A stretch of 64,000 nucleotides of DNA from Arsukibacterium sp. UBA5043. Its GTDB lineage: Bacteria > Pseudomonadota > Gammaproteobacteria > Enterobacterales > Alteromonadaceae. The stretch covers positions 1 through 64,000 of the forward strand of contig DIBV01000002.1 in the NCBI GenBank assembly GCA_002415085.1, written 5' to 3'. The notes beneath the pieces were generated by a model that was given only the letters and a program-made list of their open reading frames with translations, was not told the DNA's origin and did not search any database. A program made the translations under genes and the position numbers. This document shows, in pieces, positions 32,498 through 44,216 of the stretch. Position 1 is the first letter of the stretch, and each line of letters opens with the position of its first letter.

Positions 32498-33169
32498 CTA
32501 CGCCAGCTGTTTGACCAGGGCGGCTGCCACGGCGTGGGCACTGGCCGGGTTCTGACCGGTAATCACCCGGTTATTTTCAATAACTAACTCGCCCCATGGC
32601 TGGCCTTTACGGTACTGCTTCGCTGCCCGGGCCAATGATTCTTCCAGCAAAAATGGGATCTTGTCGATAGTGCCGTAGTCGACTTCTTCTTCGCGGGTAA
32701 AACCAGTGACTACCACATCTTCAAGCAGTTTTCTGCCGTCGCTCAGGGTAATCGGCAATAAGCCCGCCGGACCATGACAAACTGCCGCCAATATACCACC
32801 TTGTTCATAATGGCGGGCACTTAACACGGCGACGCTTTCATCGCTGGCCAGATCGGATAACAAGCCAAAGCCTCCCGGATAAAAAATCGCATCGTAATCA
32901 TCAATATTAACTTTTGATGCCACCAGGGTATTATTAATCCGGTTCTGAAACTCCTCATTGGCCAGAATACTGGCGTTTATCTTATCATCTTCAATGTCGG
33001 TGCCGTACAAAGGGGCTTTGCCACCTTTTATAGAGGCTAAATCATAATAAACATCAGCTTTAAGAAACACATCCAGCGCGTGAGTAAGCTCAGGTGAGAA
33101 AGTGCCGTTGGCTTCATCGGTATCACCCAGGGTGCCGTGGTTAGTTAAAAATATCAGTACTTTTTTCAT
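32498..33169 (-). CDS. DJ-1/PfpI-family protein, glyoxalase III-like
   Basis: This 223-residue, class I glutamine-amidotransferase-like protein has the nucleophile elbow AAVCHGPAGLL (Cys at about 130, followed by His) and PGGFGLLSDLA. The fold and length match Hsp31/HchA-like or single-domain glyoxalase III enzymes that convert methylglyoxal to lactate and may repair glycated molecules. The exact substrate cannot be read from the sequence. It is monocistronic. Confidence 0.88.
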   Translation of the reverse strand: MKKVLIFLTNHGTLGDTDEANGTFSPELTHALDVFLKADVYYDLASIKGGKAPLYGTDIEDDKINASILANEEFQNRINNTLVASKVNIDDYDAIFYPGGFGLLSDLASDESVAVLSARHYEQGGILAAVCHGPAGLLPITLSDGRKLLEDVVVTGFTREEEVDYGTIDKIPFLLEESLARAAKQYRKGQPWGELVIENNRVITGQNPASAHAVAAALVKQLA

Positions 33170-33398
33170 TAATCCTCCATTGATCCGAAGTGGTACCCTG
33201 CTCAGGTAGTATTGACTCCGGGTTATATTCTAGCTTAGTTCTAGCCTATGTAACTTACATTGGATCACTTACCCCAGAGTTCAAGGGTAACGGCAGATAA
33301 CAATGCGTGTGCATTCAATTATTGATCTGCTGTTGCCCCAGCTAAAACTTGCTATAGTAAGCAAAGTGATTTAATCCCCTGTCGGAACCCTATACTGC

Positions 33399-35033
33399 AT
33401 GAACACAGCGCCGCGCCGCGATGAACGCATTCTGGTAATAGACGATCAAAGTCTGGCTCAGGGCTTTTTCCGCTTTGCTTTGGAGCAACTGGGTTATCAG
33501 AATATTTTTCTGGCCGAAAGGGCGAACGTGGCGTTAAACCTGTGTCGGGACAATCAGTTCGATTTGATTATCTGCGCCCATAATCAGCAACAGGGTAAAG
33601 ATGGCTTTCAGCTGTATGAAGAAATTAAAGCCAAAGGTCTGCAGCAACTTAGCTGTGCCATTATTTTTATCAGTGCCGAAACCGACCCGTCGCTGGTGCA
33701 CAGTGTTATCGAACTGCAACCGGATGAATTTCTCGCCAAGCCCTTTGTGATTAAAGATTTACAGCTGCGGATTGAACGGGTATTACGGCGCAAACAACAG
33801 TTACGTGAGGTGTATCAGGCGCTTGATGCCAGGGACGATAACAAAGCACTCGTCGCAATAGACTCACAACTGGCCGATGCCCGGCAGCATAAATTATTCC
33901 CGTTATTGCTGCGCCTCAAGGGCGATATTTTACTGCGGCAGGCCGATGATGTCGCAACAGAGAAGTTTTTCCGAGCCATGCTCAATATTCAATCGTTTAG
34001 CTGGGCCCGGATGGGGTTGGTGCGTTGTCAGCTAGCCCAGGGCAAAGAGCAACAGGCCTTTTCTGAACTGGAAGCCTTACTGGAACGCTCAGAAAGCCGG
34101 TTATTCGCCCTGGATTTATTAGCTGAACTGGAATTTAAACAACAGCATTATCAGCAGGCACAGCAACACCTACTGCAAGCTGCCGAGCTGGCACCACGTA
34201 ATATGTTTCGTCAGCAGAAATTACTGCAGTTATCCCGAATAAACCACGACTATGAAAATCAGTACCGGGCTGCCCGTGATATGGTGAAATATGCCCGTTA
34301 CTCGATGTACGAGCAACCTGATTTATATCTGACACTGGCCCGCGCCAGTATAGACTACGCCCTGAGCGTTGATGATGAAGAGCAAAGCAGTCGCTTAAAT
34401 CGCCAGGCGGCGGTGTCACTCAGCACTGCGCAGCGTCAGTATGCCAGTGGCAGCAACACTGCCCTGGAAAGCCAGCAACAGGTGTTGCAGGCAAGGTTAT
34501 TGTATTTGCAGGATCATAAAGACAAAGCTCAGGCCATGCTCAGCACCCTGGAACCGTTACAGGAGATAACCTCGGTTGAGGGCGCGCTGGACCGGGCCAA
34601 AGCATTGCATGAAGTGGGATTAAGCCAGGCATCTGCTGAATTATTTCGCCAGATCAGCAACCATTGTCAGCGACAACTGGCAGACCCGCTTTTTAACCGC
34701 TATTTACAGCAGGAACAGCAAGAGCGGCTGGCAATGCGCCTTGGCCCGCGGGAACTGAATAATAATGCGGTAACCTTGTACAAACAGGGTAACTGGCAGG
34801 AGGCTTTTGATGCCTTTAGCTTAGCTTATAAGGTGATGCCCAAAAATGCTGGTATTGCCCTGAACTTGTGGCAAACCCTGTTGACCAGTCCACTGTCATT
34901 GTGCGCCCCCTCAGATAAACAACGTTTGCTGGATCAATGCCAGGTATTAATCGAAAACAGTGTTTTAAAACAGGAGCAGCAACAGCGGTATCAGCAACTT
35001 AAACTAAAACATTTACATCATCAAACTTATTAA
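33399..35033 (+). CDS. TPR response regulator with a degenerate receiver domain
   Basis: Residues 8-125 form a CheY-like receiver: acidic pair D15-D16 in ILVIDDQ and the conserved lysine K114 in FLAKPF. The phosphoacceptor aspartate expected in DLIICDYN is replaced by alanine (A60 in DLIICAHNQ), so ordinary phosphorylation cannot occur. The rest (about 140-540) is helical with TPR-like repeats rich in Gln and Leu, such as DLLAELEFKQQHYQQAQQHLLQAAELAP and NNAVTLYKQGNWQEAFDAFSLAYKVMPKNAG. Members of this family act in regulatory protein complexes. No histidine kinase is adjacent. Its end overlaps the convergent DUF2919 gene by 4 bp. Confidence 0.88.
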   Translation: MNTAPRRDERILVIDDQSLAQGFFRFALEQLGYQNIFLAERANVALNLCRDNQFDLIICAHNQQQGKDGFQLYEEIKAKGLQQLSCAIIFISAETDPSLVHSVIELQPDEFLAKPFVIKDLQLRIERVLRRKQQLREVYQALDARDDNKALVAIDSQLADARQHKLFPLLLRLKGDILLRQADDVATEKFFRAMLNIQSFSWARMGLVRCQLAQGKEQQAFSELEALLERSESRLFALDLLAELEFKQQHYQQAQQHLLQAAELAPRNMFRQQKLLQLSRINHDYENQYRAARDMVKYARYSMYEQPDLYLTLARASIDYALSVDDEEQSSRLNRQAAVSLSTAQRQYASGSNTALESQQQVLQARLLYLQDHKDKAQAMLSTLEPLQEITSVEGALDRAKALHEVGLSQASAELFRQISNHCQRQLADPLFNRYLQQEQQERLAMRLGPRELNNNAVTLYKQGNWQEAFDAFSLAYKVMPKNAGIALNLWQTLLTSPLSLCAPSDKQRLLDQCQVLIENSVLKQEQQQRYQQLKLKHLHHQTY

Positions 35034-35533
35034 GGGCGGTTAGCAGCCGCATCGTTATCAGGTTTTATTTGTTCAGGCCACTCTTGAAAAATTAACGGCA
35101 GGGTTTTACTGCATGCTAACCACAGCATCGCCACGACTAACAAAGAGGGGGCGATTAATCGCCAGGGCGCGTCGAGAATAACATCTGCATCCAGGCCGCT
35201 GACACTATGCGCAAAATCAGCCAGGGTTACCAGCCACAGCAACCACAGTCCGGGACGCCACAAATAGTACCAGAAGCGACGGCCTTTTGGTTTTCGCTGA
35301 CTTAATGCAGCGAGCAATATCATTAGCGGCAGCGCTATCAGACAGGCCACTAGAAAATCGTGCTGCCTCGGATAAAACTGGCCGAGCAAGCTATGCTCGG
35401 ATCGCATCATACTCAGCTCTGCAACCCAGCAGATATAAGGCCGCAGTAACAATAGCAACAGGCCGTAAAAGCGCATTGGTATTTGCAGTAGTCCGTTATT
35501 GTCCAACAGTGGCCAGTAGTGCTGAGCGCTCAT
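35030..35533 (-). CDS. DUF2919 (YfeZ-like) inner-membrane protein
   Basis: This 167-residue protein has about four hydrophobic helices (residues 22-40, 60-78, 92-110 and 128-146). The N-terminal pattern LDNNGLLQIPMRFYGLLLLLLRPYICW is typical of the DUF2919 family. Function unknown. It lies at the end of a leftward group smc-zipA-ligA-DUF3392-DUF2919, close enough for cotranscription, but a role in cell division is only suggested by context. Confidence 0.85.
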   Translation of the reverse strand: MSAQHYWPLLDNNGLLQIPMRFYGLLLLLLRPYICWVAELSMMRSEHSLLGQFYPRQHDFLVACLIALPLMILLAALSQRKPKGRRFWYYLWRPGLWLLWLVTLADFAHSVSGLDADVILDAPWRLIAPSLLVVAMLWLACSKTLPLIFQEWPEQIKPDNDAAANRP

Positions 35534-35554
35534 ATTGTTGCAATCCTGTGCATC

Positions 35555-35887
35555 TTAAACCTGGCGCTTACGCTGGGCGAACAAACCAAGGGCTATAAAA
35601 ATTGCCAGGCAAACCCAGGGCAATTCTATGTTGGTTAAGCGCACCAGCCAGCCCGCCACAACCGGGGTTAACCAAATAGTGATAGCACCATAACCAAAGG
35701 CGCACACCAGGATAAAAATACCAGTGCGCCAGATAAAGTGCAGGCTGCTAATCTGGCGGCGAATAAAACGATTAATATCATCACCAAATACCACCAGACA
35801 TGTAGCTACCATCGCCAGCGCGATATCCCGAATATAAGGTCGGAAAAATAAGCCCCAGTCTGTTAGCAACTGATACAACAGCTCCAT
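35555..35887 (-). CDS. DUF3392 membrane protein
   Basis: This 110-residue protein has three hydrophobic helices. The conserved LVVFGDDINRFIRRQISSLHFIWRTGIFILVCAFGYG block is the DUF3392 signature. Function unknown. Its start codon lies 2 bp after the end of ligA, indicating cotranscription with it. Confidence 0.88.
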   Translation of the reverse strand: MELLYQLLTDWGLFFRPYIRDIALAMVATCLVVFGDDINRFIRRQISSLHFIWRTGIFILVCAFGYGAITIWLTPVVAGWLVRLTNIELPWVCLAIFIALGLFAQRKRQV

Positions 35888-35889
35888 GC

Positions 35890-37923
<2,034 letters not shown>

Positions 37924-37946
37924 TTACTTTCACTACCGAATGAAAA

Positions 37947-37969
37947 ACGGCAGGGAAAGCCCTGCCGTA
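37947..37969 (-). terminator. Hairpin between zipA and ligA
   Basis: ACGGCAGG and CCCTGCCGT form a strong stem around GAAAG. Leftward it is followed by TTTTTCA, a fair terminator tail. It may separate ligA expression from smc-zipA or only attenuate it. Confidence 0.7.
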
Positions 37970-37987
37970 TTAAATTAATATCTGACG

Positions 37988-38908
37988 TTAGCCGTGAATC
38001 AATTGCTGACGCTGAAATTCACGAATTTTATCAACATAATGGCGAACCGTCTGTACCGTTAATACACTACGCTGGCCATCCAGTACCTGACCTCCGAATT
38101 CTTCAGCCAGTTTTTTTGCTGCATTATGCATTAAGTTAAAATTCTGCAATGGCTCACCCGGCCCGGGCAGGGTCATAAACAAGCTCAGCCCCCGGGTACT
38201 GATTTTATCAATCTGCTCTAAATCAAAAGTGCCCGGATTAAACATATTCGCCAGGCTAAATAACACATCACCGCCGCCGGCACTGTCCAGATGACGATGG
38301 AAAATATCCATGTCACCATATTTAAAGCCCAGGGGTAATAGCGCCGACAGCAAATCAGGGCCTTTAATGTCGCGGCCTTCGGGTAATAATACATACAGAA
38401 TTAATACTTCTGAGGGCTGATGTGCTGACTTTTGCTCCGCTACTGCACCCGCATCGGCCTTGGCATCTGCTTGGCGCGCCACAGTATCAGCAGGCTGGCG
38501 ACGTGGGCTTTCATCTTCGGCCAGGGCACTGAAATTAATAGCCGGTTCGGTTTTATCGTCCGCGCCGTCAAAATCGAATTCTGGCTGTTGCCGGCTAACG
38601 TCCCGGTTATTTCCGGCCTGAGGGGCGAGCTCTGGCTGGGCTGACGATGGGTTGATTTTCGGCTCAGTGCGCGTCGTTTCAGGAGCCGCAGGCGCGCCGC
38701 TGCGTGATTTTACTACCCGCACCGGGCCAACACCCAGATCATCAAACCCTTCAGTTTGCTCAGGCGCAGCCGTCGGCGTAGCGTCCGGATGATAGCGATG
38801 ATTTGTCTGACGGTTATTTTTTCTTACCGTCCACAGTCCATGAATAAACAGGCCGCCCAGTACCAGCGCCCCGATAATAATTAATACTAATCTCAACTCA
38901 TCAGCCAT
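37988..38908 (-). CDS. zipA: Cell division protein ZipA
   Basis: The 306-residue protein anchors FtsZ to the inner membrane. The N-terminal helix LRLVLIIIGALVLGGLFIHGLW (about 5-26) has the typical N-out orientation. A long Pro/Ala/Glu-rich linker (about 40-165) follows, then the globular FtsZ-binding domain (about 168-300) with VLILYVLLPEGRDIKGPDLLSALLPLGFKYGDMDIFHRH. It lies 20 bp after smc and upstream of ligA. Confidence 0.95.
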   Translation of the reverse strand: MADELRLVLIIIGALVLGGLFIHGLWTVRKNNRQTNHRYHPDATPTAAPEQTEGFDDLGVGPVRVVKSRSGAPAAPETTRTEPKINPSSAQPELAPQAGNNRDVSRQQPEFDFDGADDKTEPAINFSALAEDESPRRQPADTVARQADAKADAGAVAEQKSAHQPSEVLILYVLLPEGRDIKGPDLLSALLPLGFKYGDMDIFHRHLDSAGGGDVLFSLANMFNPGTFDLEQIDKISTRGLSLFMTLPGPGEPLQNFNLMHNAAKKLAEEFGGQVLDGQRSVLTVQTVRHYVDKIREFQRQQLIHG

Positions 38909-38928
38909 AGTTGTACCTTTTTATGTTA

Positions 38929-41900
38929 TCAGGCTACTGCCAGCTTGACAGCATCATCCACATCCACAGCCACCACCCGCGATACCCCAGGCTCTTGCAT
39001 GGTGACGCCCATCAGCTGTGCTGCCATTTCCATGGCAATTTTATTGTGGCTAATATAAATAAACTGCACGGTTTCCGACATCTCCCGGACCAGATTACAA
39101 AACCGGCCGACGTTAGCATCGTCTAACGGTGCATCTACCTCATCCAGCATACAAAACGGCGCTGGATTCAGTCTGAATATGGAAAACACCAATGATAAGG
39201 CCGTTAGCGCTTTTTCACCACCCGATAATAAATGAATTGTACTGTTTTTTTTGCCAGGTGGTCTGGCCATAATAGTAACACCGGTTTCCAGTAAATCATC
39301 TTCGGTTAGATCCAGATAGGCACTACCGCCACCAAAAACTTTTGGAAACAGTCCCTTTAAGCCTTCGTTTACCTGTTCAAAAGTTTCTTTAAACTTCTGT
39401 CGGGTTTCTTTATCAATTTTACGGATTGCGGTTTCCAACGTATCCAGTGCGCCGGTTAAGTCGTCGTGCTGACTATCGAGATAGTGTTTACGCTCAGCCT
39501 GTTGCTCATATTCGTCAATGGCAGCCAGATTTATGGCCCCCAGCCGAACCACTGCTTCAACAGTTTTATCCAACTGTTGCTGCCAGAGCGTTTCCTCAGC
39601 ATCTGCTGCCAGCTGTGGCATGACCTCTTTTATATTGACCTGTTGTTCGCGCAGCAGTTCCAGCATATTGTTGGCCCGGACCCGACACCCTTCAGCATCA
39701 AGGCGCAGGGATTCAAGTTGCTGCCTTTTCTGATTCAGCTGTTGCATTATACCTTGTTGCCCCTGCTCCAGCTCACGCATTTTCTGCTCTAGGCCAGCCA
39801 GCTTATCAGTAGCTGCCACCATCGCCTGTTCGGCGTCCTGCCGGCTTAGCAGCGCCTGCTGTAATTGTTCCTGCAGCAGAATTTCCGGCTCGTCGTTTTC
39901 ATTGAGCTGCTGCTCCAGGGTGAATATTTGCTCACGCAGTTGCGCCAGTTGTAATTGTGCCCGCTGCAGATTCTGCGCCAATCCCTGCTGCTGTCGTTCG
40001 GCCACAGTGAGCTGCGTTTGTAGTTGCCGGCAGAGCTCTTTATGCTGATCGACCCGTTCGCGGCTGTGTTGCAATGATAGCTGTGCCTGTTGCTGTGTCT
40101 GCTGCAGGTGTTGTTCCGCTTCGGCGTGTTCGTCTAAAATAAATTGTGCCTGTTGCTGGCGCTCGTCCAGTAATGCCAATTCAGCGATCAACCCGTTATG
40201 ATTAGCACTAAGCTGCTGACATTCAGCCTCCAGCTGCACTTGCTGTTTATAAGCCAGCTGCTGTGCCTGAACGTGCAGCTGACGCTCGGTATCGGCTTGT
40301 TGTAACTGCTGCCGAATACCAGCCAGCAGCTGTTGTTGTTGTGCTAATGCCTCGCGCGCACGGCTTTGTGCCTGCTGAGCTACAGTTAATTGCTGCTCTG
40401 CCAGCGCCTGACCGGCGGCCAGCTCAGTCAGTTCAGCATTGATAGCGGCTAAGCGTTCACGGCGCAGTAAACCTGAGTCAGTACTGTCGTTACTACTGCT
40501 GTGGCCCCAGTTCTGTCCCAGCCACTGGCCGGCAGTCGTGACAACCGACTGCCCTGGCGCAAGTGCTGCAACCCGTTGTTGCGCCGCAGCCAGCGAGTCA
40601 GCCAGGAAAATATTTTGAAAATAATCCGGATAATGGCCGCTACTGATGACACTGGCCAGGGTATCAGGTGCAGCCTGCAAACGTAGCGGGCTGACATAAT
40701 TAAAATCATCCTGCAGAGTATCAGCATTGCCAATGCTGGCGTGTTGCAGCGGACCAAGCGCCGCAGCGACCGCAGCAGCCCAGCCTGGTGCCACCGCCAA
40801 GTGCGACACTAAAGCCTGCTGGCTGTGTTGCTGACGTTCATCAAGCGCCGTTAACCGTTGCTGCTCCTGATTTAAAATATGCTGTCGGGTAACCAGCGCG
40901 GCCAGCTGTTGCTTTATTGCTGCAACTTGAGCGGCCGTATCCTCTGTGCTGACTAATGCCAGCTCAACCTGATGCTGTGTGGCGTCACGCTGCGTTGTTA
41001 ATTGCTGCGCCCGAGACGCCATCTCGTCAGCATGTGCGGTAGGTTGTTGCTGCTGTAACTGTGCTAACTGTTGCTGGCGCAATGTCAGCTGGCTTTGATA
41101 CTGACGTGCCTGATTGTCGGCACTTTGCCAGGCTAGCTGAGCCTGTTGCTGTTGCTGGCGCAAATTAAAATGGTGTTGCTGCCACTGCTGCCACTGCTGT
41201 TGATGCTCAACCAGGGTAGCTTGTGCCAGCTGCAACTGCAGCTCCAGCTCTGCCAATTGTGCTTCGCCTAACTCAAGTTCCGGGCCATATTGTTGCTGCT
41301 GATCAGTCAGCTCGTTCAGTAGTGCTTGCTCACTGGCGATAAACTGTTCGCTATCGCGCAGTGCCTGCTGCTTTTGCTGCAACTGGTTACTGAGTATTTG
41401 CTGCTGCTGGCGCTGATGCAAAATTTGCTGCTCGAGCCTGCTAATGGTATTCCCCAGCTGATAAAAGCGGCTTTGCTGTTGCTCAGCTTGCGCCCTGGCC
41501 TCTGTGGTTTGCTCTTTTAGCTCAATCAGGATGCGTTGCTCGCCCTGCATGCCAGCCTGATATTTTTCCAGCTCGGTTTCCTGGCTTGCTAACTGCTGCT
41601 CTAAGCCCACCAGCTGGTTATTAAATCGCAGCCACTTGAGAGTTGTTAGTTCGGCTTTAAGTTTGCGTTCCTGCGCTTTTAACTCTTTGTAGCGCTGCGC
41701 GGTACTGGCCTGGCGTTTAAGTTTCTCGATATTTTTGGCCAGTTCTTCACGCACATCGGCCAGTCGGTCAAGGTTTTCACGGGTATGTTTAATCCGGTTC
41801 TCAGTCTCGCGCCGTCGCTCCTTGTATTTGGAGATACCAGCGGCTTCTTCAATAAATACCCGTAATTCCTGCGGTTTTGATTCAATAAGCCGCGAGATCA

Positions 41901-42342
41901 TACCCTGTTCAATAATGGCGTAGCTACGGGGCCCCAGACCAGTACCCAGAAAAATATCGGTAATATCACGACGACGGCACTTGCTGCCATTTAAAAAGTA
42001 GCTGGATTGTGCTTCACGGGTAACCAGCCGTTTAATCGAAATTTCACTACGATCGGCCATATTGCCGCTAAGCCGGCCCTGGGTATTTTCAAATACTAAT
42101 TCGACTGATGCCTGCGATACCGGCTTACGCTGGCCTGAGCCGTTAAAAATAACGTCGGTCATCGCATCGCCGCGCAGATTTTTAGCCGAGCTTTCACCCA
42201 ACACCCAGCGCACTGCGTCTATGACATTGGATTTGCCACAGCCATTGGGGCCAACTACTGCGGTCATTTGCTCAGGAAACGGCACCTGTGTTGGGTCGAC
42301 AAAGGACTTGAAGCCCACCAGTTTAATATGTTTTAAGCGCAT
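38929..42342 (-). CDS. smc: Chromosome segregation ATPase SMC
   Basis: The 1137-residue protein has the full SMC plan: Walker A VGPNGCGKSNVIDAVRWVLGESSAK at the N-terminus, a very Gln-rich coiled coil, a hinge (about residues 500-650), a second coiled coil, and the C-terminal signature LLSGGEKALTALSLVF with Walker B FCMLDEVDAPLDDANV. It condenses and organises the chromosome as a ring-forming dimer. No scpA/scpB is in the window. The presence of a true SMC rather than MukB is a point against Enterobacterales. It precedes zipA. Confidence 0.98.
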   Translation of the reverse strand: MRLKHIKLVGFKSFVDPTQVPFPEQMTAVVGPNGCGKSNVIDAVRWVLGESSAKNLRGDAMTDVIFNGSGQRKPVSQASVELVFENTQGRLSGNMADRSEISIKRLVTREAQSSYFLNGSKCRRRDITDIFLGTGLGPRSYAIIEQGMISRLIESKPQELRVFIEEAAGISKYKERRRETENRIKHTRENLDRLADVREELAKNIEKLKRQASTAQRYKELKAQERKLKAELTTLKWLRFNNQLVGLEQQLASQETELEKYQAGMQGEQRILIELKEQTTEARAQAEQQQSRFYQLGNTISRLEQQILHQRQQQQILSNQLQQKQQALRDSEQFIASEQALLNELTDQQQQYGPELELGEAQLAELELQLQLAQATLVEHQQQWQQWQQHHFNLRQQQQQAQLAWQSADNQARQYQSQLTLRQQQLAQLQQQQPTAHADEMASRAQQLTTQRDATQHQVELALVSTEDTAAQVAAIKQQLAALVTRQHILNQEQQRLTALDERQQHSQQALVSHLAVAPGWAAAVAAALGPLQHASIGNADTLQDDFNYVSPLRLQAAPDTLASVISSGHYPDYFQNIFLADSLAAAQQRVAALAPGQSVVTTAGQWLGQNWGHSSSNDSTDSGLLRRERLAAINAELTELAAGQALAEQQLTVAQQAQSRAREALAQQQQLLAGIRQQLQQADTERQLHVQAQQLAYKQQVQLEAECQQLSANHNGLIAELALLDERQQQAQFILDEHAEAEQHLQQTQQQAQLSLQHSRERVDQHKELCRQLQTQLTVAERQQQGLAQNLQRAQLQLAQLREQIFTLEQQLNENDEPEILLQEQLQQALLSRQDAEQAMVAATDKLAGLEQKMRELEQGQQGIMQQLNQKRQQLESLRLDAEGCRVRANNMLELLREQQVNIKEVMPQLAADAEETLWQQQLDKTVEAVVRLGAINLAAIDEYEQQAERKHYLDSQHDDLTGALDTLETAIRKIDKETRQKFKETFEQVNEGLKGLFPKVFGGGSAYLDLTEDDLLETGVTIMARPPGKKNSTIHLLSGGEKALTALSLVFSIFRLNPAPFCMLDEVDAPLDDANVGRFCNLVREMSETVQFIYISHNKIAMEMAAQLMGVTMQEPGVSRVVAVDVDDAVKLAVA

Positions 42343-42418
42343 CAGTGCCCGGTATTATTGTTATTGGTATGCGTATCAGCAAAATGTAACAGCAGCAAAA
42401 TAACCTGTCACGCAAAAA

Positions 42419-43057
42419 TCAGTCAGACTTCGGCGTGCTAAAGCTCTTGCGGCGCCAACGCTGTGCTTTCTCTGCTACTGTGATTTTAACCGCTGCGCGG
42501 CTTTTTCGGGCGAACACCACTACAGGCCTTGAAACGAGCAAATTATTTGGGTAAATCACTTGTTCGTTATCTTTGGTTTGCAGCACCGTGCTAAACAGAT
42601 TAATTTCGACAATCCGTCCTTCAAGGTGGTTGCCGCCATCAATCACCCGCACGTCCATGCCTTTGGCGAAGGCTTTCTGGCCAAGCAAAATAAAAAAAGC
42701 AGTGATATTGCTGAGTAAACTCCAGGCCGCAAATAATGCCACACCAATTACGGCGATCATGGATGACGCCAGTACCAGCAAGCCACGGATATCCACACCC
42801 CATATCACGCTGAGCACTACAATCAGCAGCAGCACCAGCAGAATATGAAATACCGCCGCAGCGCGCTTATTCATATCAGCCTTTAAACGGCTGTTGGCGA
42901 TGATTTGATACAGTAGCGGCATAACCCGGTAACTGATAATAAAATACAGTATTACCACCGACACGGTGATAATAAGCTGTATGGTTACCGGGTTAAAATG
43001 GCGGAGCAAATTTTGGCTGTATTCGAAAAAAGACACGGTAAATTCCTTGCTACTCAA
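42419..43057 (-). CDS. Small MscS-family mechanosensitive channel-like protein
   Basis: The 212-residue protein has three hydrophobic helices (about residues 25-45, 65-85 and 92-125). The third carries SSMIAVIGVALFAAWSLLSNITAFFILLGQKAF, the pore-lining TM3 pattern of MscS. A beta domain follows (DVRVIDGGNHLEGRIVEINLFSTVLQTKDNEQVIYPNNLL). It is a short version without the large C-terminal vestibule. The start overlaps the end of ycgN by 4 bp. Confidence 0.9.
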   Translation of the reverse strand: MSSKEFTVSFFEYSQNLLRHFNPVTIQLIITVSVVILYFIISYRVMPLLYQIIANSRLKADMNKRAAAVFHILLVLLLIVVLSVIWGVDIRGLLVLASSMIAVIGVALFAAWSLLSNITAFFILLGQKAFAKGMDVRVIDGGNHLEGRIVEINLFSTVLQTKDNEQVIYPNNLLVSRPVVVFARKSRAAVKITVAEKAQRWRRKSFSTPKSD

Positions 43058-43548
43058 TCTAAATCGTTCAGTGGCCAGCGGACGATATAGTCTTCAAAAT
43101 TATCCAGATCAACGTGAGTTTCGCAAATCGCCTTATTACGTACCGACATTTGTTTTTTATGCATCAGGCTTTTTTTACCGTTATTAAGTAACGGATGCCA
43201 GCTTGGTAAGCCGCGACCTTCATGCAGCCGCCGATAAGCGCAGCTGGTGGGCATAAAGAAAATATCTTTCAGGTTCCCTTTGGTAAGTTGAATACAATCG
43301 GGTACCAGCACGGTTCGCTGACTATACTCGGTACATTCGCATTTGTGACTATTCAGATAACGACAGGCAATATTGGTATAGTGCACCTGCTCATCAGCTT
43401 TAATAACACTGGTTGGCCCCTGTTCTTCGTCATCGTCAATAAATTTATTCAGGCAGCATTTGGCACAACCATCGCAAAGCGCTTCCCACTCCTCGTTAGT
43501 CATTTCATCGAGGGTTTTTGTTTCCCAATAACGCTCTGCTAAAGCCAT
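43054..43548 (-). CDS. ycgN: YcgN family cysteine-cluster protein (UPF0260)
   Basis: This 164-residue protein has the N-terminal WEALCDGCAKCCLNKF and the second cluster CRYLNSHKCECTEYSQRTVLVPDC of the UPF0260/YcgN family. The Cys-rich sets probably bind a metal or iron-sulfur centre. The biochemical role is not established. It sits in the conserved block ycgL-mltB-ycgM-ycgN next to minCDE. Confidence 0.93.
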   Translation of the reverse strand: MALAERYWETKTLDEMTNEEWEALCDGCAKCCLNKFIDDDEEQGPTSVIKADEQVHYTNIACRYLNSHKCECTEYSQRTVLVPDCIQLTKGNLKDIFFMPTSCAYRRLHEGRGLPSWHPLLNNGKKSLMHKKQMSVRNKAICETHVDLDNFEDYIVRWPLNDLD

Positions 43549-43550
43549 AC

Positions 43551-44213
43551 CTAACTTACCTTTGTATTAACAATGAAAAAGTCGGCCAGTTGCAGTTGCA
43601 GCTGATCGCCTGATTGCAGCGGTCCGACGCCCGCCGGGGTGCCGGTCAGTACCATGTCGCCTGGCAGCAGGGTAAAATGTTGGGTCATTTCACTAATCAG
43701 TTGGCTTATTCCTTTAATCATGTTGGCACTGTTTCCATGCTGTCGCTCTACCCCGTTTACCGCCAAACTAAAATCCAGTTGCTGTGGATGAGCAACATCG
43801 GCAGCCGGCACAAAACCCGCAACCGGGCAGGCACCATCAAAACCTTTCGCCACTTCCCATGGCCGGCCCAACTGTTTCAGGCTGGCTTGCACCTCACGCA
43901 GGGTTAAATCGAGTGCCAGGCTATATCCCCAGATCGCCGCTGTCACCTGCTCCGAGGTTGCATTCGTCAATTGCTGGCTGATGAGTACCGCGATTTCCAG
44001 CTCGTTATGCACCGCGCCGCGTCCACCTGGTATAGTAAAAGCCGGCGCCAGAGGGCGTAACGCAGTACTGGGCTTGATAAAAAACAACGCTTCGGGCGCA
44101 GTTTTACTTTGCATTTCAGCAATATGGTCCTGATAGTTCTGACCAATGCACACCACTTTACCCACGGGCAACGCGATGTTGCTACCGTCAACGTGCTGAT
44201 GAGAATAATTCAT
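43551..44213 (-). CDS. ycgM: Fumarylacetoacetate hydrolase-family protein (YcgM-like)
   Basis: The 220-residue protein has the FAH-family core: CIGQNYQDHIAEM, the metal-binding acidic HNELEIAVLISQQL, and GDMVLTGTPAGVGPLQSGD. Family members are oxaloacetate decarboxylases/tautomerases or acylpyruvate hydrolases (as FAHD1). It follows the MltB-type gene by 3 bp and precedes ycgN by 2 bp, so it is part of one transcription unit. Confidence 0.92.
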   Translation of the reverse strand: MNYSHQHVDGSNIALPVGKVVCIGQNYQDHIAEMQSKTAPEALFFIKPSTALRPLAPAFTIPGGRGAVHNELEIAVLISQQLTNATSEQVTAAIWGYSLALDLTLREVQASLKQLGRPWEVAKGFDGACPVAGFVPAADVAHPQQLDFSLAVNGVERQHGNSANMIKGISQLISEMTQHFTLLPGDMVLTGTPAGVGPLQSGDQLQLQLADFFIVNTKVS

Positions 44214-44216
44214 GGT

